Source of the DNA: Thermoproteota archaeon
GTDB lineage: Archaea > Thermoproteota > Thermoprotei > Gearchaeales > Gearchaeaceae
Assembly: GCA_021324265.1 (NCBI GenBank)
Contig: JAJPJK010000011.1
Location: forward strand, 53,727 to 117,726
DNA length: 64,000 bases
Direction: 5' to 3'
A program made the translations under genes and the position numbers. Positions 8,453-20,301 of this stretch are shown piece after piece; positions within the stretch are counted from its first letter, which is position 1, and every line of letters starts with the position of its first letter. The notes under the pieces were generated by a model, which made no database searches, was not told the origin of the DNA, and worked only from the letters and a program-made list of their open reading frames with translations.

Positions 8453-9313
8453 ATGCTTGATCCAATAACTCTCCTAGTTGTCTTAATTGCATCAAGCATA
8501 ATCTCAGGGTTACTAGGTTCTTTAACAGGCTTAGGAGGCGCTTCATTCCTTATACCAATATATATAATATTTTTAGGGTTCCCAGCTCAATATGCTACTG
8601 GTGCAAGCTTAGTAGCAACTATTGCAACATCCAGTGGTTCTGCAAGCGCATACGTAAAAGATAGAATAACAAATATAAGAATAGCCATGGGGCTTGAAAT
8701 CGGAACAACGCTCGGAGCAATACTTGGAGCACTGGCAGCTGGATATGCATATTCACATTCTTTGCAATTCTTACTGCTAATAATTCTGGGTTCTTTTTTA
8801 CTATCTCAAGTCTTCTTTCAAATCTCAAGAGGTAGTTCAGAATTGCCTAAACCAATGAGAGCTGATTGGACAACAAAATTTTTCCAACTCAAGGGTGTAT
8901 ATTATGACTATGCTTTGAAAAGAGAAGTAAGCTATTATGGTGTGCGCTGGTGGTTATCAGCGATAATAATGTTCATTGCTGGCTTTTTCTCCGGTTTGCT
9001 AGGTGTAGGAGGTGGCGCATTGAAAGTGTTAGCACTCGATTGGGCGATGAACTTACCAATGAAGGTTAGTACAACAACAAGTAATTTCATGATAGGAGTG
9101 ACCGCAACAACAGGTAGTGCAATATATTGGTCTTTAGGCTTCATACAGCCATTTTTAGCCGGTGCTACAGCGATAGGTGTTTTACTGGGCTCCATGTTAG
9201 GTTCAAAGATACTTTTAAGATTGAGAAATCAGACAGTTAGATACGTATTCGCAGCGCTTCTCGCTTATTTAGGAATTGAATTAATCCTAAGAGGTTTGGG
9301 ATATGGAATTTGA
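8453..9313 (+). CDS. TauE/SafE (TSUP) family anion permease
   Basis: 286 residues with about eight hydrophobic segments in two homologous halves. The duplicated glycine-rich motif is visible near the start (GLLGSLTGLGGASFLIP) and in the middle (GFFSGLLGVGGGALKV), which defines this family of sulfite/sulfonate or organic anion exporters/uptake carriers. A hydrophilic loop with FFQLKGVYYDYALKREV separates the halves. It overlaps the next gene by 11 bases, so the two are translated together. Confidence 0.88.
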   Translation: MLDPITLLVVLIASSIISGLLGSLTGLGGASFLIPIYIIFLGFPAQYATGASLVATIATSSGSASAYVKDRITNIRIAMGLEIGTTLGAILGALAAGYAYSHSLQFLLLIILGSFLLSQVFFQISRGSSELPKPMRADWTTKFFQLKGVYYDYALKREVSYYGVRWWLSAIIMFIAGFFSGLLGVGGGALKVLALDWAMNLPMKVSTTTSNFMIGVTATTGSAIYWSLGFIQPFLAGATAIGVLLGSMLGSKILLRLRNQTVRYVFAALLAYLGIELILRGLGYGI

Positions 9314-9668
9314 AGATATTGTGGGATATACATTAAGAATTGGAGTGATCCTATCTATAACTCTTCTCGTCATCGGCATGATATTACTTTACTATACAGG
9401 ATTTAGTAGCGGAGATGATTTTAAAAACATCATTTCTCCAAATTCAACCATTAACAGTAAAAATTTTAAAATATCTCAAATATCCATAAATGCAGTAACA
9501 ATTCTATATTTTGGAATAATTATTCTCATATCTACTCCAATTATAAGAGTTATTGTTGGGATAATACAATTTTATAAAGAAAGAAATATTACATATTTTA
9601 TTATTACACTTATAGTTCTTCTAAATATAATGATCTCTATATTTTTTCTAAACATCAATATGTTGTAA
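9303..9668 (+). CDS. DUF1634 family membrane protein
   Basis: 121 residues with three hydrophobic segments (VILSITLLVIGMILLYY, ILYFGIIILISTPIIRV, TYFIITLIVLLNIMISIFF). The length, the arrangement and the position directly behind and overlapping a TauE/SafE gene match DUF1634 proteins, which I know as frequent neighbours of this permease in archaea and bacteria. It is probably an accessory subunit of the carrier; that is inference from context. Confidence 0.7.
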   Translation: MEFEDIVGYTLRIGVILSITLLVIGMILLYYTGFSSGDDFKNIISPNSTINSKNFKISQISINAVTILYFGIIILISTPIIRVIVGIIQFYKERNITYFIITLIVLLNIMISIFFLNINML

Positions 9669-9714
9669 TGAATAAGAAATTAACTTAATAAAGGTAAACT
9701 CATATTTGAATAGG

Positions 9715-11517
9715 ATGACGAGATATATAATATTGGGAAATGGAATTCTCACGGTTCTCGCAGATTCTACTTACAAATTCAGGGAATTATACTACCCATT
9801 AAGTACGCATAATCACTTGGATTCTAGCAGGATTGGTCTTTTCAAAAATAATGAATTCAGATGGATTCATGATCTCAACCCCTCAATTGAATATCTTGAA
9901 GATACACTAACAAGCAAAGTAAGAGTCTCATTTAACAATTTGGAATTGGAAATCTACGATACCGTTGACTTAGCCTATGAGATTTTAGTGAGAAAAGTAA
10001 ATGCTAAGACAGATTCGGAAACTAGAATATTCTTCACTTGGGATTTCCATATTAATGAAAGCCCAATTGGAGATACCTGTTTATATGATCCTAATGAAAA
10101 TGGCATAATTCACTATAAAAGAGATAAATGGTTTCTTTTTTCTTGCGATCTACCAATATTTCAATACGCAACAGGTTACAAAGAAGAAGAGGGTTATGTT
10201 GGCACTTGGAAAGATTGTGAAGATGGAGAACTATCAGGAAATCCCATTGCTCAAGGCTCGGTAGATTCAGCTATGAGTATAAAAATAAACAGTAATACCA
10301 CCTTTTATTGCTGGCTTGTGTGTGGCAATTGCTATAGTGATTTGAAAAAGAGAAATGAATACGTAAAGAAACGTGGACCTGATAAAATATTAGATAGAAC
10401 AAGCGCTTATTGGAAAGCATGGTTAACGAAAATAAGTGACTTCGACTCATTTACAAAGCGTTCAGCATTAGTTTTAGCTTCTTCCTGGCAGAACAATGGC
10501 GCTATACCAGCCTCTCTTGACACTGATATCTTAAGATTCAATCGTGATACCTATAATTATGTTTGGCATAGAGATGCAGCATTCTGTGCCATTGCTTTTT
10601 CTCTTCTAAATTATCAAGAATATCCTAGGCGGTTATTTACCTTTACTAAACCACTTTTACATAACGGTTTCCTATTTCAAAAGTTCACTGTAGATGGTCA
10701 TTGGGGAAGTACATGGCATCCTTGGCTCATGAAAAAGATCCCTATTCAAGAAGATGAAACTGCTTTAATTTTATATGCGCTTTGGATATACTTCAAAAAA
10801 TTCATGGATATAGAATACATAAAGGAATTATATAGACCGTTTATAAAGTCAATAGCTGACTTTCTAATAGAGTTTACCGATCAAGAGACAGGATTGCCAT
10901 TGCCATCTTATGATCTCTGGGAAGAAAGATATGGCATTCATTTCTACACAGCAGCTACTGTCTATGCAGGATTGAAAAGCGCTTCAAATTTTGCTAGTTT
11001 TTTTGGTGAATATGATTTAGCTAAAAAATACAGCAAAGCTGCCTCGAGATTAAAGGATTCCATGTCTTTATTTTTTAGTGATGGTCATTTCGCGAGGTCT
11101 TTGGTTAATGATAAACTTGATTTGACTGCTGACGCAAGCACGATTTTAGGTGCATTGCTTGTTTACGAACCTAACGATGAAAAAGTAATAGAAAACAGGA
11201 AATACATTGAGGAAAGACTCAATGTTGGAGGTATAGCTAGATACGAAGGCGATTCTTATTTAAAAGAATTTAATATACCCAATGCTTGGTTCATTACTAC
11301 ATGCTGGCTGGCGCAGCAATACATTGCTGAAGGGAATTTAGAGAAGGGTAAAGAATGCATTAAGTGGGTTATAGAAAAATCATTGCCTACAGGATTGATA
11401 CCTGAGCAAATCTCCAAAAATATGCGATACCCCTCTGTATCACCTTTATCATGGAGCCATGCAGAATTGTTAAGGGCCTCTTATTATTTGAGATATGGAT
11501 ATAATAACTTCATTTGA
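9715..11517 (+). CDS. GH15 family glycoside hydrolase (glucoamylase-like)
   Basis: About 600 residues. An N-terminal beta domain (YIILGNGILTVLADS, FRELYYP) is followed by the (alpha/alpha)6 barrel with NRDTYNYVWHRDAAF, the substrate-binding WHRD motif, and LPSYDLWEERYGIHFYTAA, where the Glu of WEER is the expected catalytic acid. Family members release glucose from alpha-glucans or trehalose. I prefer ATG 9715 over the TTG at 9706 in the ORF track. It sits beside the Entner-Doudoroff genes, the same association I recall from Sulfolobus. No signal peptide, so it acts inside the cell. Confidence 0.85.
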   Translation: MTRYIILGNGILTVLADSTYKFRELYYPLSTHNHLDSSRIGLFKNNEFRWIHDLNPSIEYLEDTLTSKVRVSFNNLELEIYDTVDLAYEILVRKVNAKTDSETRIFFTWDFHINESPIGDTCLYDPNENGIIHYKRDKWFLFSCDLPIFQYATGYKEEEGYVGTWKDCEDGELSGNPIAQGSVDSAMSIKINSNTTFYCWLVCGNCYSDLKKRNEYVKKRGPDKILDRTSAYWKAWLTKISDFDSFTKRSALVLASSWQNNGAIPASLDTDILRFNRDTYNYVWHRDAAFCAIAFSLLNYQEYPRRLFTFTKPLLHNGFLFQKFTVDGHWGSTWHPWLMKKIPIQEDETALILYALWIYFKKFMDIEYIKELYRPFIKSIADFLIEFTDQETGLPLPSYDLWEERYGIHFYTAATVYAGLKSASNFASFFGEYDLAKKYSKAASRLKDSMSLFFSDGHFARSLVNDKLDLTADASTILGALLVYEPNDEKVIENRKYIEERLNVGGIARYEGDSYLKEFNIPNAWFITTCWLAQQYIAEGNLEKGKECIKWVIEKSLPTGLIPEQISKNMRYPSVSPLSWSHAELLRASYYLRYGYNNFI

Positions 11518-11521
11518 AAAA

Positions 11522-12595
11522 TTACCAAGTTATTATGGTTTTTATCTCTCCTTTTGGCTTATTTTTAAGATATTCAACAGAATCTTCAGGTTTTAATTTC
11601 TTTGTTATCATCGACTCTAGCACTCCAGGATATTTCGAATTCCAAGAATTTAGATACTCAGCTCCTTCGATGAAGTTTTTTTTCGATGCATTCACAGCAC
11701 CAATTATTGCTATATTACTCTCAACGATATGATTCACATCTTCTGTACTCAGGTTATACTGATCGCCACTTGCAGTACCAAATAGAACTAAGACACCATT
11801 ATTCTTAATCTTCTTTAGTAAAGGGATAAATGCTGAAGGATAACCAGTTGTATCTATCAAAAGATCTATCTCACCTAGCTCATCTTTAGTGGTGTCTATG
11901 AATTTCGCGCCTATAGCTTCTACAACTTTTAATTCAGCTTCGAATGGTTCTCGCTTGTTCATAACAAACACTTCAAAGCCTTTACTTGCAGACATCAATG
12001 CAAATAAAAGCCCAATTGGTCCGCTTCCTAATATTGCAGCATTTCTGCATTCATAGGAAGAATCATTACAATTCCATATCATCCTACGCTGCATTAGCTC
12101 TATTTCTTCGAAAGTTTTCATAATGTTAGAAAGAGGTTCGAGTAAAACACCTACATGTCTCAAACCACTGGGGATCTTAACAAGATTCTCTTCATTATCT
12201 GTGAAATATTCACGCATAGTTCCGTGAAGTCCTCTGATACCAATTTCCCTAAATTTGCCTGTTTCGCAATAATCTTGTCTTCCGATTATACAATTGAAAC
12301 AAGAATTGCAGCCCCTCCTTACGATAGGAACTACTATATCTCCTTTCTTGAACTCGTTAACTGCATCACCAACCTCTTCTACAATTCCCAATGTCTCATG
12401 ACCGAGTACAAGAAAATCATAACCATCTGGGGGCCTTGAAAAAGTCAAAGTGCCGTTTACTATTCCTCTATCGGTTCCACACATTCCATTTTCAAGAGTT
12501 CTAACCAAGACTCCATTTGAACCTACTTTTTCTTTAAAATCGATCTCCTTGAGCCAAACTCCAGCTTTGGGAGGATAAACAATGATAGCTTTCAT
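11522..12595 (-). CDS. gdh: glucose (aldose) 1-dehydrogenase, zinc MDR family
   Basis: 357 residues, close in sequence to Sulfolobus glucose dehydrogenase as I remember it. Motifs: NGMCGTDRGIVNG and LGHETLG for the catalytic site, RRGCNSCFNCIIGRQDYC for the structural region, and GSGPIGLLFAL for the nucleotide site, followed by MNKREP, which in Sulfolobus (NRREP) favours NADP. It oxidises glucose and probably galactose to the lactone, the first step of the branched Entner-Doudoroff route. Divergent from gnaD across an 81-base promoter region. Confidence 0.9.
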   Translation of the reverse strand: MKAIIVYPPKAGVWLKEIDFKEKVGSNGVLVRTLENGMCGTDRGIVNGTLTFSRPPDGYDFLVLGHETLGIVEEVGDAVNEFKKGDIVVPIVRRGCNSCFNCIIGRQDYCETGKFREIGIRGLHGTMREYFTDNEENLVKIPSGLRHVGVLLEPLSNIMKTFEEIELMQRRMIWNCNDSSYECRNAAILGSGPIGLLFALMSASKGFEVFVMNKREPFEAELKVVEAIGAKFIDTTKDELGEIDLLIDTTGYPSAFIPLLKKIKNNGVLVLFGTASGDQYNLSTEDVNHIVESNIAIIGAVNASKKNFIEGAEYLNSWNSKYPGVLESMITKKLKPEDSVEYLKNKPKGEIKTIITW

Positions 12596-12676
12596 TTGTT
12601 GAGAATATTTTAGACAAAATATAAATTTCTAGAGATTAAAATTCAGCCTTAAATTTTAACTGATAGTATTAAACTT
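12596..12676. promoter_or_regulatory. divergent promoter between gdh and gnaD
   Basis: For gnaD a TATA-like cttaaatttta (12648-12658) is centred about 25 bases before the ATG, implying a leaderless transcript. For gdh the minus strand carries aaatttatatttt at a similar distance from its ATG. No clear palindrome is visible between them. Confidence 0.5.
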
Positions 12677-13861
12677 ATGAAAATAAAAGAGATAGAACCT
12701 TTTCTTTTAAGCTCGATGGAAAAAGGAAGTGCAACGTGGGCTTCCATAATGATCCTTGTAAGAGTAACCACTTCAAATGGTTTGGTCGGTTATGGCGAAG
12801 CGGTTCCAACGATAAGAGCAATATCTGTTTATAATGCAATAAAACAAGTATCCAAGGCATATCTCAATAAAGAGGTTGAAGAAACGGAGAAAAACTATTA
12901 TGAATGGTATAAACAAGACTTTTACCTTGCTAGATCATTCGAATCAGCAACTGCAGTAAGCGCAATTGACATTGCTTGCTGGGATATAATAGGTAAAAAC
13001 TTTGGCGCACCTATCTATAAATTGCTCGGAGAAGAATTTAGAAAAAACATCCCTGTATATGCCAATGGTTGGTATCAAGATTGCGTAACGCCGGAAGAAT
13101 TTTTTGAAAAAGCAAAAATGGTGAAAGAACGCGGCTATAATGCCCTTAAATTTGATCCTTTTGGCAGCTATTTTAACTGGATTGATAAAAAAGGCATAGA
13201 GGAAGCAAAAGCAAGAATAGAAGCTGTTAAAAATGCAATTGGAGAACAAGGTACGCTGTTGATTGAACACCATGGCAGATTCAATGCCAACTCGGCTATA
13301 ATGATAGCAGACATGCTCAAACAATTTCAACCTGGTTTTGTCGAGGAGCCTGTTCACCATGAGGATGTTTTGGGTTTGAGGAAATACAGAAGATTATCTG
13401 AATTAAGGGTAGCGTTAGGAGAAAGACTTATAAGCTTGAGAGAAGCGGCTTTCTATATAAATGAAGGCCTTTGTGACATCCTACAACCTGATATAACAAA
13501 CATAGGCGGTATTACTATAGCCAAAAAAGTATTGAGCATGGCTGAAGCCAATGACATAGAAATAGCATTTCATAATGCCTTTGGCCCAATTCAAAATGCA
13601 GCATCATTGCAGTTAAGCGCAGTAATACCGAATTTATATCTCCTTGAGAGCTTTTATGATTGGTTTCCTCAATGGAAAAGGGATCTCATATTCAATGAGA
13701 CACAGATAAATTCAGGCCATTCAGTTGTACCAAACAAACCGGGCTTAGGAATATCGGTGAATGAAGGACTTATTGAAAAACTAAATGTTGAACCAATTGC
13801 TCTAGCAGTTTCCGAAGAGCCCGTATGGGTTGTCAAAGGTACATGGAAGAATATTAAATGA
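12677..13861 (+). CDS. gnaD: gluconate/galactonate dehydratase (enolase superfamily)
   Basis: 394 residues. Converts gluconate (and probably galactonate) to 2-keto-3-deoxy-gluconate. The stretch [10 protein letters not shown], then [15 protein letters not shown] and [14 protein letters not shown], matches Sulfolobus gluconate dehydratase almost residue for residue as I recall it. Enolase-superfamily metal ligands are seen in [14 protein letters not shown] and ALGERL, with [10 protein letters not shown] near the C-terminus. The stop TGA (13859-13861) ends one base before the kdgA ATG, so the genes are coupled. Confidence 0.93.
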   Translation: MKIKEIEPFLLSSMEKGSATWASIMILVRVTTSNGLVGYGEAVPTIRAISVYNAIKQVSKAYLNKEVEETEKNYYEWYKQDFYLARSFESATAVSAIDIACWDIIGKNFGAPIYKLLGEEFRKNIPVYANGWYQDCVTPEEFFEKAKMVKERGYNALKFDPFGSYFNWIDKKGIEEAKARIEAVKNAIGEQGTLLIEHHGRFNANSAIMIADMLKQFQPGFVEEPVHHEDVLGLRKYRRLSELRVALGERLISLREAAFYINEGLCDILQPDITNIGGITIAKKVLSMAEANDIEIAFHNAFGPIQNAASLQLSAVIPNLYLLESFYDWFPQWKRDLIFNETQINSGHSVVPNKPGLGISVNEGLIEKLNVEPIALAVSEEPVWVVKGTWKNIK

Positions 13862-13862
13862 A

Positions 13863-15658
<1,796 letters not shown>

Positions 15659-16198
15659 CTATTTTATTGCTTCAAGTTCAGCTGCAATTTTTCCCAAAGT
15701 TTCTTTGATCCTTTTCAATTCATTTTGCAACGAATTTATTTCTTGCTTTAGTCTAGAATTCTCTTCTTCTAAGGTTCTTATCTTAGCCTCGTTTTCATCC
15801 AAAATTGCTTTGACTCTTTCCTCTGTATAATACCGGTTTACTCGAAGATTTTCGAATTTAAGTTTTCGTTCACGCTCATCATAATATACATCTACAACGA
15901 TCCTTATCACATCGAGCTTATCGACTTTCATTTTATTCACAAGTTCATCGTACAGTAATCTATTCAGTTCTGCTACATCTCTGATTATGATTTCTCTCGG
16001 AACAACTTTTCCCAAAGATACCATCGCTACCCTTCTAAGCTTATCCGCATATCTAGCTGCAATCGTCAAACCTGTACTTAGTTCATATTTATTCGCGCCA
16101 ATGGCAGTAGCACGTGCAGTTATTTGCTGATACTCTTCAGCTCTCTCTATATCTCTATTAATTTGTTCTTCACTTTCCTTAATTTCCCAATCTCCCAT
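15659..16198 (-). CDS. DUF2258-like archaeal protein with C-terminal coiled coil
   Basis: 179 residues from ATG 16198 (MGDWEIKE); the longer ORF-track start would place the likely TATA box inside the gene. The core (ELSTGLTIAARYADKLRRVAMVSLG ... KMKVDKLDVIRIVVDV) aligns with the protein at 39322-39663 in this window, so they are paralogues of one archaeal family, which I believe is DUF2258. The last 50 residues (ENEAKIRTLEEENSRLKQEI...) form a heptad coiled coil absent from the other copy. Function unknown; oligomerisation through the coil is likely. Confidence 0.65.
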   Translation of the reverse strand: MGDWEIKESEEQINRDIERAEEYQQITARATAIGANKYELSTGLTIAARYADKLRRVAMVSLGKVVPREIIIRDVAELNRLLYDELVNKMKVDKLDVIRIVVDVYYDERERKLKFENLRVNRYYTEERVKAILDENEAKIRTLEEENSRLKQEINSLQNELKRIKETLGKIAAELEAIK

Positions 16199-16237
16199 AA
16201 CTATAAAATCAATATTCAAGATATATAGATAAATCAA
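16199..16237. promoter_or_regulatory. compact divergent promoter
   Basis: Only 39 bases separate the two starts. The plus strand reads actataaaatc about 30 bases before ATG 16238, and the minus strand reads tttatctatatatc about 30 bases before ATG 16198. Both mRNAs would be leaderless and the core promoters interleave. Confidence 0.45.
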
Positions 16238-16945
16238 ATGAGCATTGAGGAATTACTCAAATCTAATAATATTGAGGTTATAGTATCAAAAAAGAGAGAT
16301 ATACTCTCTTCGCTCAGAAGCTTAGATAAGAAAGAAAGAGAATATGCATGGAAGGCATTAAGCTTAATCGTGAAATTTTCAAAGGAAAAAATAACAAATA
16401 AAGATAAAATGTTTATTCGATCATTGTTATGGAATAAATATAGAGAGGTTAGAGAAGACGCATGGAGGAATTTGGAGCTTTTCAAATACTTAAATATAAA
16501 AGGTGTCGAAAGAACACTAAACGCGAATTCTGACAAACTAAAATTTTCAGCTTGGGCAAACGTAATAAGCATGATCGAATTAGGCTTTGTCGAGAAAGAT
16601 GATATAATTCAGCTCAGGTATTCTTTTTGGAGATTACTAAAAAGCAGAATTGGAACTATACGTAGGAAATCTTGGAAATTATTCGTTGAATTAGTAGATG
16701 CAGGTATCTTTCTTCCCGCAGACAAAGAAAGATTTAAAGCATATTTATCTCACAAAAAAATGGGGATTCGAATAAATGCTTGGTCAACAGTTCCAAAATT
16801 GCTAGAGAAAAAATTTTTAAATTATGAAGATATCAAAAATGAAATTAAAGAGATAGAATCTATATCTGAGTTAAAAAATAGAATAGGATATAAAGCTAAA
16901 TATATTCTAGATAACATATCTAAAATTATCAAAGATTTTAAATAA
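16238..16945 (+). CDS. HEAT-like helical repeat protein
   Basis: 235 residues, mostly helical and very Lys/Arg-rich. Five units carry an alpha helix with a conserved Ala/Ser-Trp pair: EYAWKAL (Trp38), EDAWRNL (76), FSAWANV (106), RKSWKLF (146) and INAWSTV (182), spaced 30-40 residues, as in HEAT/ARM-type solenoids. Such solenoids bind proteins or nucleic acids. I do not recognise the family. It is divergent from the DUF2258-like gene and followed by a separate promoter for the GlcD-like gene. Confidence 0.6.
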   Translation: MSIEELLKSNNIEVIVSKKRDILSSLRSLDKKEREYAWKALSLIVKFSKEKITNKDKMFIRSLLWNKYREVREDAWRNLELFKYLNIKGVERTLNANSDKLKFSAWANVISMIELGFVEKDDIIQLRYSFWRLLKSRIGTIRRKSWKLFVELVDAGIFLPADKERFKAYLSHKKMGIRINAWSTVPKLLEKKFLNYEDIKNEIKEIESISELKNRIGYKAKYILDNISKIIKDFK

Positions 16946-17012
16946 GAGTATTAAAAGAAAAAATATAGAACGTTTATTAAAAATTTTTATTCCTAAAGAA
17001 TAAATAATTGGT

Positions 17013-18356
17013 ATGGAGGTAATAGACGAAATTGGCGATATTGAGCATTCTTTTGAAGAAAGGTTTGATTATTTCGGAAATAAATCAAGTCCTATTACAA
17101 TTTTTTATCCTAGAAACGATGATGAAGTAGCGAGGATTGTGAAGTTATGCTATGAAAAAAGGATCCCAATTGTTCCTTGGGGTGCAGGTACCAGCCTAAC
17201 AGGGGCCTTATCAGGCAGAGATCACATTGTCATAGATTTATCCAAAATGAACAAGATAATAGAAATAAACGAAATAGATTGGTATGTAAGAGCTCAGGCG
17301 GGCGTAATACTTGCAGACTTGCAAGAAAAAGTAAAGGAAAAAGGGTTCTTCTTCCCACCTGATCCTGCTAGTTATTTCATGTGTACAGTCGGCGGAGCAA
17401 TTGCTGAAAGTTCAGGTGGAATGAAAGGTGTGAAATATGGTTCCTTTAGAGAATGGGTATTAGCGCTTAAAATAGTATTACCAAATGGGAAAATAGTTAA
17501 AATAGGAGAACCGTTGAGAAAGAATAGAGCGGGATACGATCTCGTGCATCTTTTCATTGGTAGTGAGGGTACATTAGGAATTATAACGGAGGCTTGGTTG
17601 AGAATAGTTCCAATTCCCAAAAACAGTATTATGACCATTGCTGCTTTTCCCAGAGATCTTGAAGCCGTTGGTAATATAATCCTTGGATTGAGAAAAAACA
17701 AGATACTGCCTGAATTATCGGAATATCTTGATTATGATGTAATAAAGGCGATGAATAAACACTTGAATGCGAACCTTAAGGAAACTAAGGGAGGGATGTT
17801 GCTCCTTCAGATCGATGAAAGCGATCTTGAAGCGGTAAATAAAATTCTAAAAGATAATTGTGAAGATATAATGATAGCAAATGAAGATGAAGCGATAAGA
17901 TTATATTCGCTTAGAGCTCAGGCTTTAAAAGCTATAAAATCTGAACATGAAAATTTGAGCTTTGCTGAAGATATCGTTGTACCGATTTCGAAACTCCCTG
18001 AGGCCATAAAGAAGTTGGAGGAAATGAGAACTAAATACAATACGAAATTCTATTTGATCTCGCACATCGGCGATGGAAACATGCATCCATGCATCATAGT
18101 AGATGATGAAAAGTCTAGACTCGAATTATTTGAGAAAATTGCAAGAATGGCCATTGAAATGGGAGGTTCAATTTCTGGCGAGCATGGCATTGGTAAGCAA
18201 AAAGCTAAGCTACTCGTTGAACAAATAAGATACAGTAATGGTGAAGAGGTACTTGAGATTATGTACAAAATTAAGAGGATTATTGACGAAAGACAAATAA
18301 TGAATCCAAGAAAATTTGTTGAATTAGCCTATAACGATTTTTGGCAAAAGGCCTGA
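17013..18356 (+). CDS. FAD-linked 2-hydroxyacid oxidase, GlcD/D-lactate dehydrogenase type
   Basis: 447 residues, the usual length. The PCMH-type FAD domain shows [40 protein letters not shown] and [15 protein letters not shown]; the C-terminal FAD-oxidase domain has HIGDGNMHP and [13 protein letters not shown]. Family members oxidise glycolate, D-lactate or similar D-2-hydroxyacids, passing electrons to quinone or an iron-sulfur partner. No GlcE/GlcF subunits are nearby. Position beside the Entner-Doudoroff genes suggests a role in handling a hydroxyacid made from sugars, but that is inference. A T-rich promoter lies in the 67-base gap upstream. Confidence 0.85.
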   Translation: MEVIDEIGDIEHSFEERFDYFGNKSSPITIFYPRNDDEVARIVKLCYEKRIPIVPWGAGTSLTGALSGRDHIVIDLSKMNKIIEINEIDWYVRAQAGVILADLQEKVKEKGFFFPPDPASYFMCTVGGAIAESSGGMKGVKYGSFREWVLALKIVLPNGKIVKIGEPLRKNRAGYDLVHLFIGSEGTLGIITEAWLRIVPIPKNSIMTIAAFPRDLEAVGNIILGLRKNKILPELSEYLDYDVIKAMNKHLNANLKETKGGMLLLQIDESDLEAVNKILKDNCEDIMIANEDEAIRLYSLRAQALKAIKSEHENLSFAEDIVVPISKLPEAIKKLEEMRTKYNTKFYLISHIGDGNMHPCIIVDDEKSRLELFEKIARMAIEMGGSISGEHGIGKQKAKLLVEQIRYSNGEEVLEIMYKIKRIIDERQIMNPRKFVELAYNDFWQKA

Positions 18357-18466
18357 CAAGATGGATTACGTTGTCAAATTTGTTAGTTTTGGCTTCTATC
18401 ATTTCAGCTCTATACAAAACAAATTCCCATCTTCAAAACATTTGTTAAATCATCAAAAGCTTAGAA

Positions 18467-20242
18467 CTATAAAGGTTTTGGTCGCTGCTTAAAATCTTGC
18501 TTCTTTTCGTAGTAATCCAATAAAGCTAAAACTAAGCCAGCATGAGAGAAAATATGGGGGAAATTGCCCCTCGGTTCTAGACTTAAATGATCCACATGTT
18601 CCCCTAAAAGTAACATATTAGTTGCGCATTGCTTAATTTTCTTTAGGACATTTTCTGCTTGTTTAAGTTCATCCAACCTAACATAAACCCTTGCAAGCCA
18701 ACAGGAGCAGAGCAGAAAAGGATATCTAACCTTGCCCAAAAAGTCATCCTTATATCTAAGCAGCAAACCTGGTGCGACCTGCAACTCGTTTTCTATTCTC
18801 TTCAATGTAGATAAGAAACGAACATCATTTGCTTCGATGAAACCGAAAAGTGGCAATGTAAGAAGAGAAGAATCGACTTCTTTTGAACCATAGTACTTAA
18901 CAAAGGATCTAGTTTCTAGCGAATAACCGTTCTCTAAAACGTCTTTATGTATTTCTTTAGCAATTGCTTTCCATTCCTGAGCTATATCCTTGTAGCCAAG
19001 TTTAATTGCCATACTAGAAGCTCTGTCTAAGGCTACCCAATTCATTACTTTCGTATGTACGAAATGCTCGGTTTTGCCTCGTTCTTCCCAAAGGCTTGTG
19101 CTTTTCTTTCTCCAAGACTCTTTTACCCAATTAACGATTGCCTCTATTGCCCACCAGTTGCGTTGGATATAAAGTTTGTCTTCTGTAAGCATGTAATATT
19201 CGTATAGAGAATTCATGAAACTACCTTCGATGTCCATCTGAATTTGTAGATATGCTGCATTTCCTATCCTTACAGGCCTAGAATTCTTGTATCCGCTAAG
19301 CCATCCTAGCTCTTCCTCTGCAATAGGTTCTGTTCCATCTACAGGATATAAGGGGTGATCAAAAGGCTTAGAGGACGGATCTATTACACTAAAGAGGAAA
19401 TCCAATATTCTTCTCCCATCTATAGTCAAACCAGATCTTATTAACGCTTCAGCAGCATACGTTGCATCCCTAACCCATACGTATCGATAGTCCCAATTTC
19501 TGTTTTGGCCAATGATTTCTGGTAATGAAGTAGTAGGAGCTGCAATTATTCCTCCAGAAGACCTGTAAATTAATGATAGAAGTGTTACCAGTGACCTCTG
19601 GAATATGTCATCGAATATCCCATCTATTTTTTTGACGTCTGACAACCTATCCTCCCAGAAATTCACAAAGACCTGAAAGGCCTCATATGGATCTGCATAG
19701 ACAAAAGATTTGTTACTGAATAAACCATAGCGTAGATCCCTCGTATAAAGCAAAAAGAGATAACCTTTACCTTTATTCATGAAAATTCTAGATTGTGACT
19801 CAATCACGAAATCGCCATTTATTAGTAGCTCCAGCCCTTCTTTGCTATTAAAATTTCTAAATACCATTCCTTTGTCTTTCATCTCCACACCAGGATTTAT
19901 CAACCCCGTTTCAAACAAGGGTTTTATCGTTACTTGGAAAGGAATTTCTGAGTCAAAAATCCTTATAATTGCAGGCAACCCTAACGGTAAAAAGTCTATA
20001 ACCTTTAATTTTCCTTTATTCGTAACAAATTCATGTTCGATCGCAGTTGTATTGCCTATGTAAGAAGACTTAAGCTCAAAGTTTTCGAGGGGCGTTAGCT
20101 CAAAGTAACCTCCCTTTTCTTCATCTAAAATTCTTGAAAACACCGAAGAAGAGTCAAATCTAGGACACGGAAACCAATCTATGCTGGCCTTTCTTTCGAG
20201 GGCCGCCGTATGGCCATTGCTCAACAGTACATAAAAATCCAT
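18467..20242 (-). CDS. GH15 family glycoside hydrolase (trehalase or glucoamylase)
   Basis: 591 residues. N-terminal beta domain (LLSNGHTAALERKASIDWFPCPRFDS) and an (alpha/alpha)6 barrel with RNWDYRYVWVRDATYA, LGWLSGYKNSRPVRIGNAAYLQ and SLWEERGKTEHFVHTKVM, where Glu of WEER is the expected general acid; GEHVDHLSLEPRGNFPH near the end is the expected site of the base. The sequence is of the archaeal/bacterial GH15 branch that includes trehalases as well as glucoamylases. It lies behind the sugar importer operon but has its own TATA box (20264-20270) about 25 bases before ATG. Cytoplasmic, so it would cleave the imported sugar. Confidence 0.85.
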   Translation of the reverse strand: MDFYVLLSNGHTAALERKASIDWFPCPRFDSSSVFSRILDEEKGGYFELTPLENFELKSSYIGNTTAIEHEFVTNKGKLKVIDFLPLGLPAIIRIFDSEIPFQVTIKPLFETGLINPGVEMKDKGMVFRNFNSKEGLELLINGDFVIESQSRIFMNKGKGYLFLLYTRDLRYGLFSNKSFVYADPYEAFQVFVNFWEDRLSDVKKIDGIFDDIFQRSLVTLLSLIYRSSGGIIAAPTTSLPEIIGQNRNWDYRYVWVRDATYAAEALIRSGLTIDGRRILDFLFSVIDPSSKPFDHPLYPVDGTEPIAEEELGWLSGYKNSRPVRIGNAAYLQIQMDIEGSFMNSLYEYYMLTEDKLYIQRNWWAIEAIVNWVKESWRKKSTSLWEERGKTEHFVHTKVMNWVALDRASSMAIKLGYKDIAQEWKAIAKEIHKDVLENGYSLETRSFVKYYGSKEVDSSLLTLPLFGFIEANDVRFLSTLKRIENELQVAPGLLLRYKDDFLGKVRYPFLLCSCWLARVYVRLDELKQAENVLKKIKQCATNMLLLGEHVDHLSLEPRGNFPHIFSHAGLVLALLDYYEKKQDFKQRPKPL

Positions 20243-20301
20243 CTTGAAATCAACAAAATATTTCTATATAGCCATTTTTAGTGAAAAATAACGAATCAAT
20301 C

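Noticed and set aside
8314-8499. 61-residue minus-strand ORF in the gap before the TauE/SafE gene.
   Set aside because: Overlaps the start of the TauE/SafE gene and has no family resemblance; AT-rich chance frame.
13830-13862. Upstream start of kdgA in the ORF track.
   Set aside because: Lies in gnaD; MPEIISPIITPF is the exact family N-terminus.
18357-18466. Possible C/D box RNA on the minus strand (TGATGA and CTGA present) and a 42-codon plus-strand ORF.
   Set aside because: The C' to D distance is 16 rather than about 12 and D' is absent; the ORF has no support. Nothing else is visible in this 110-base gap.
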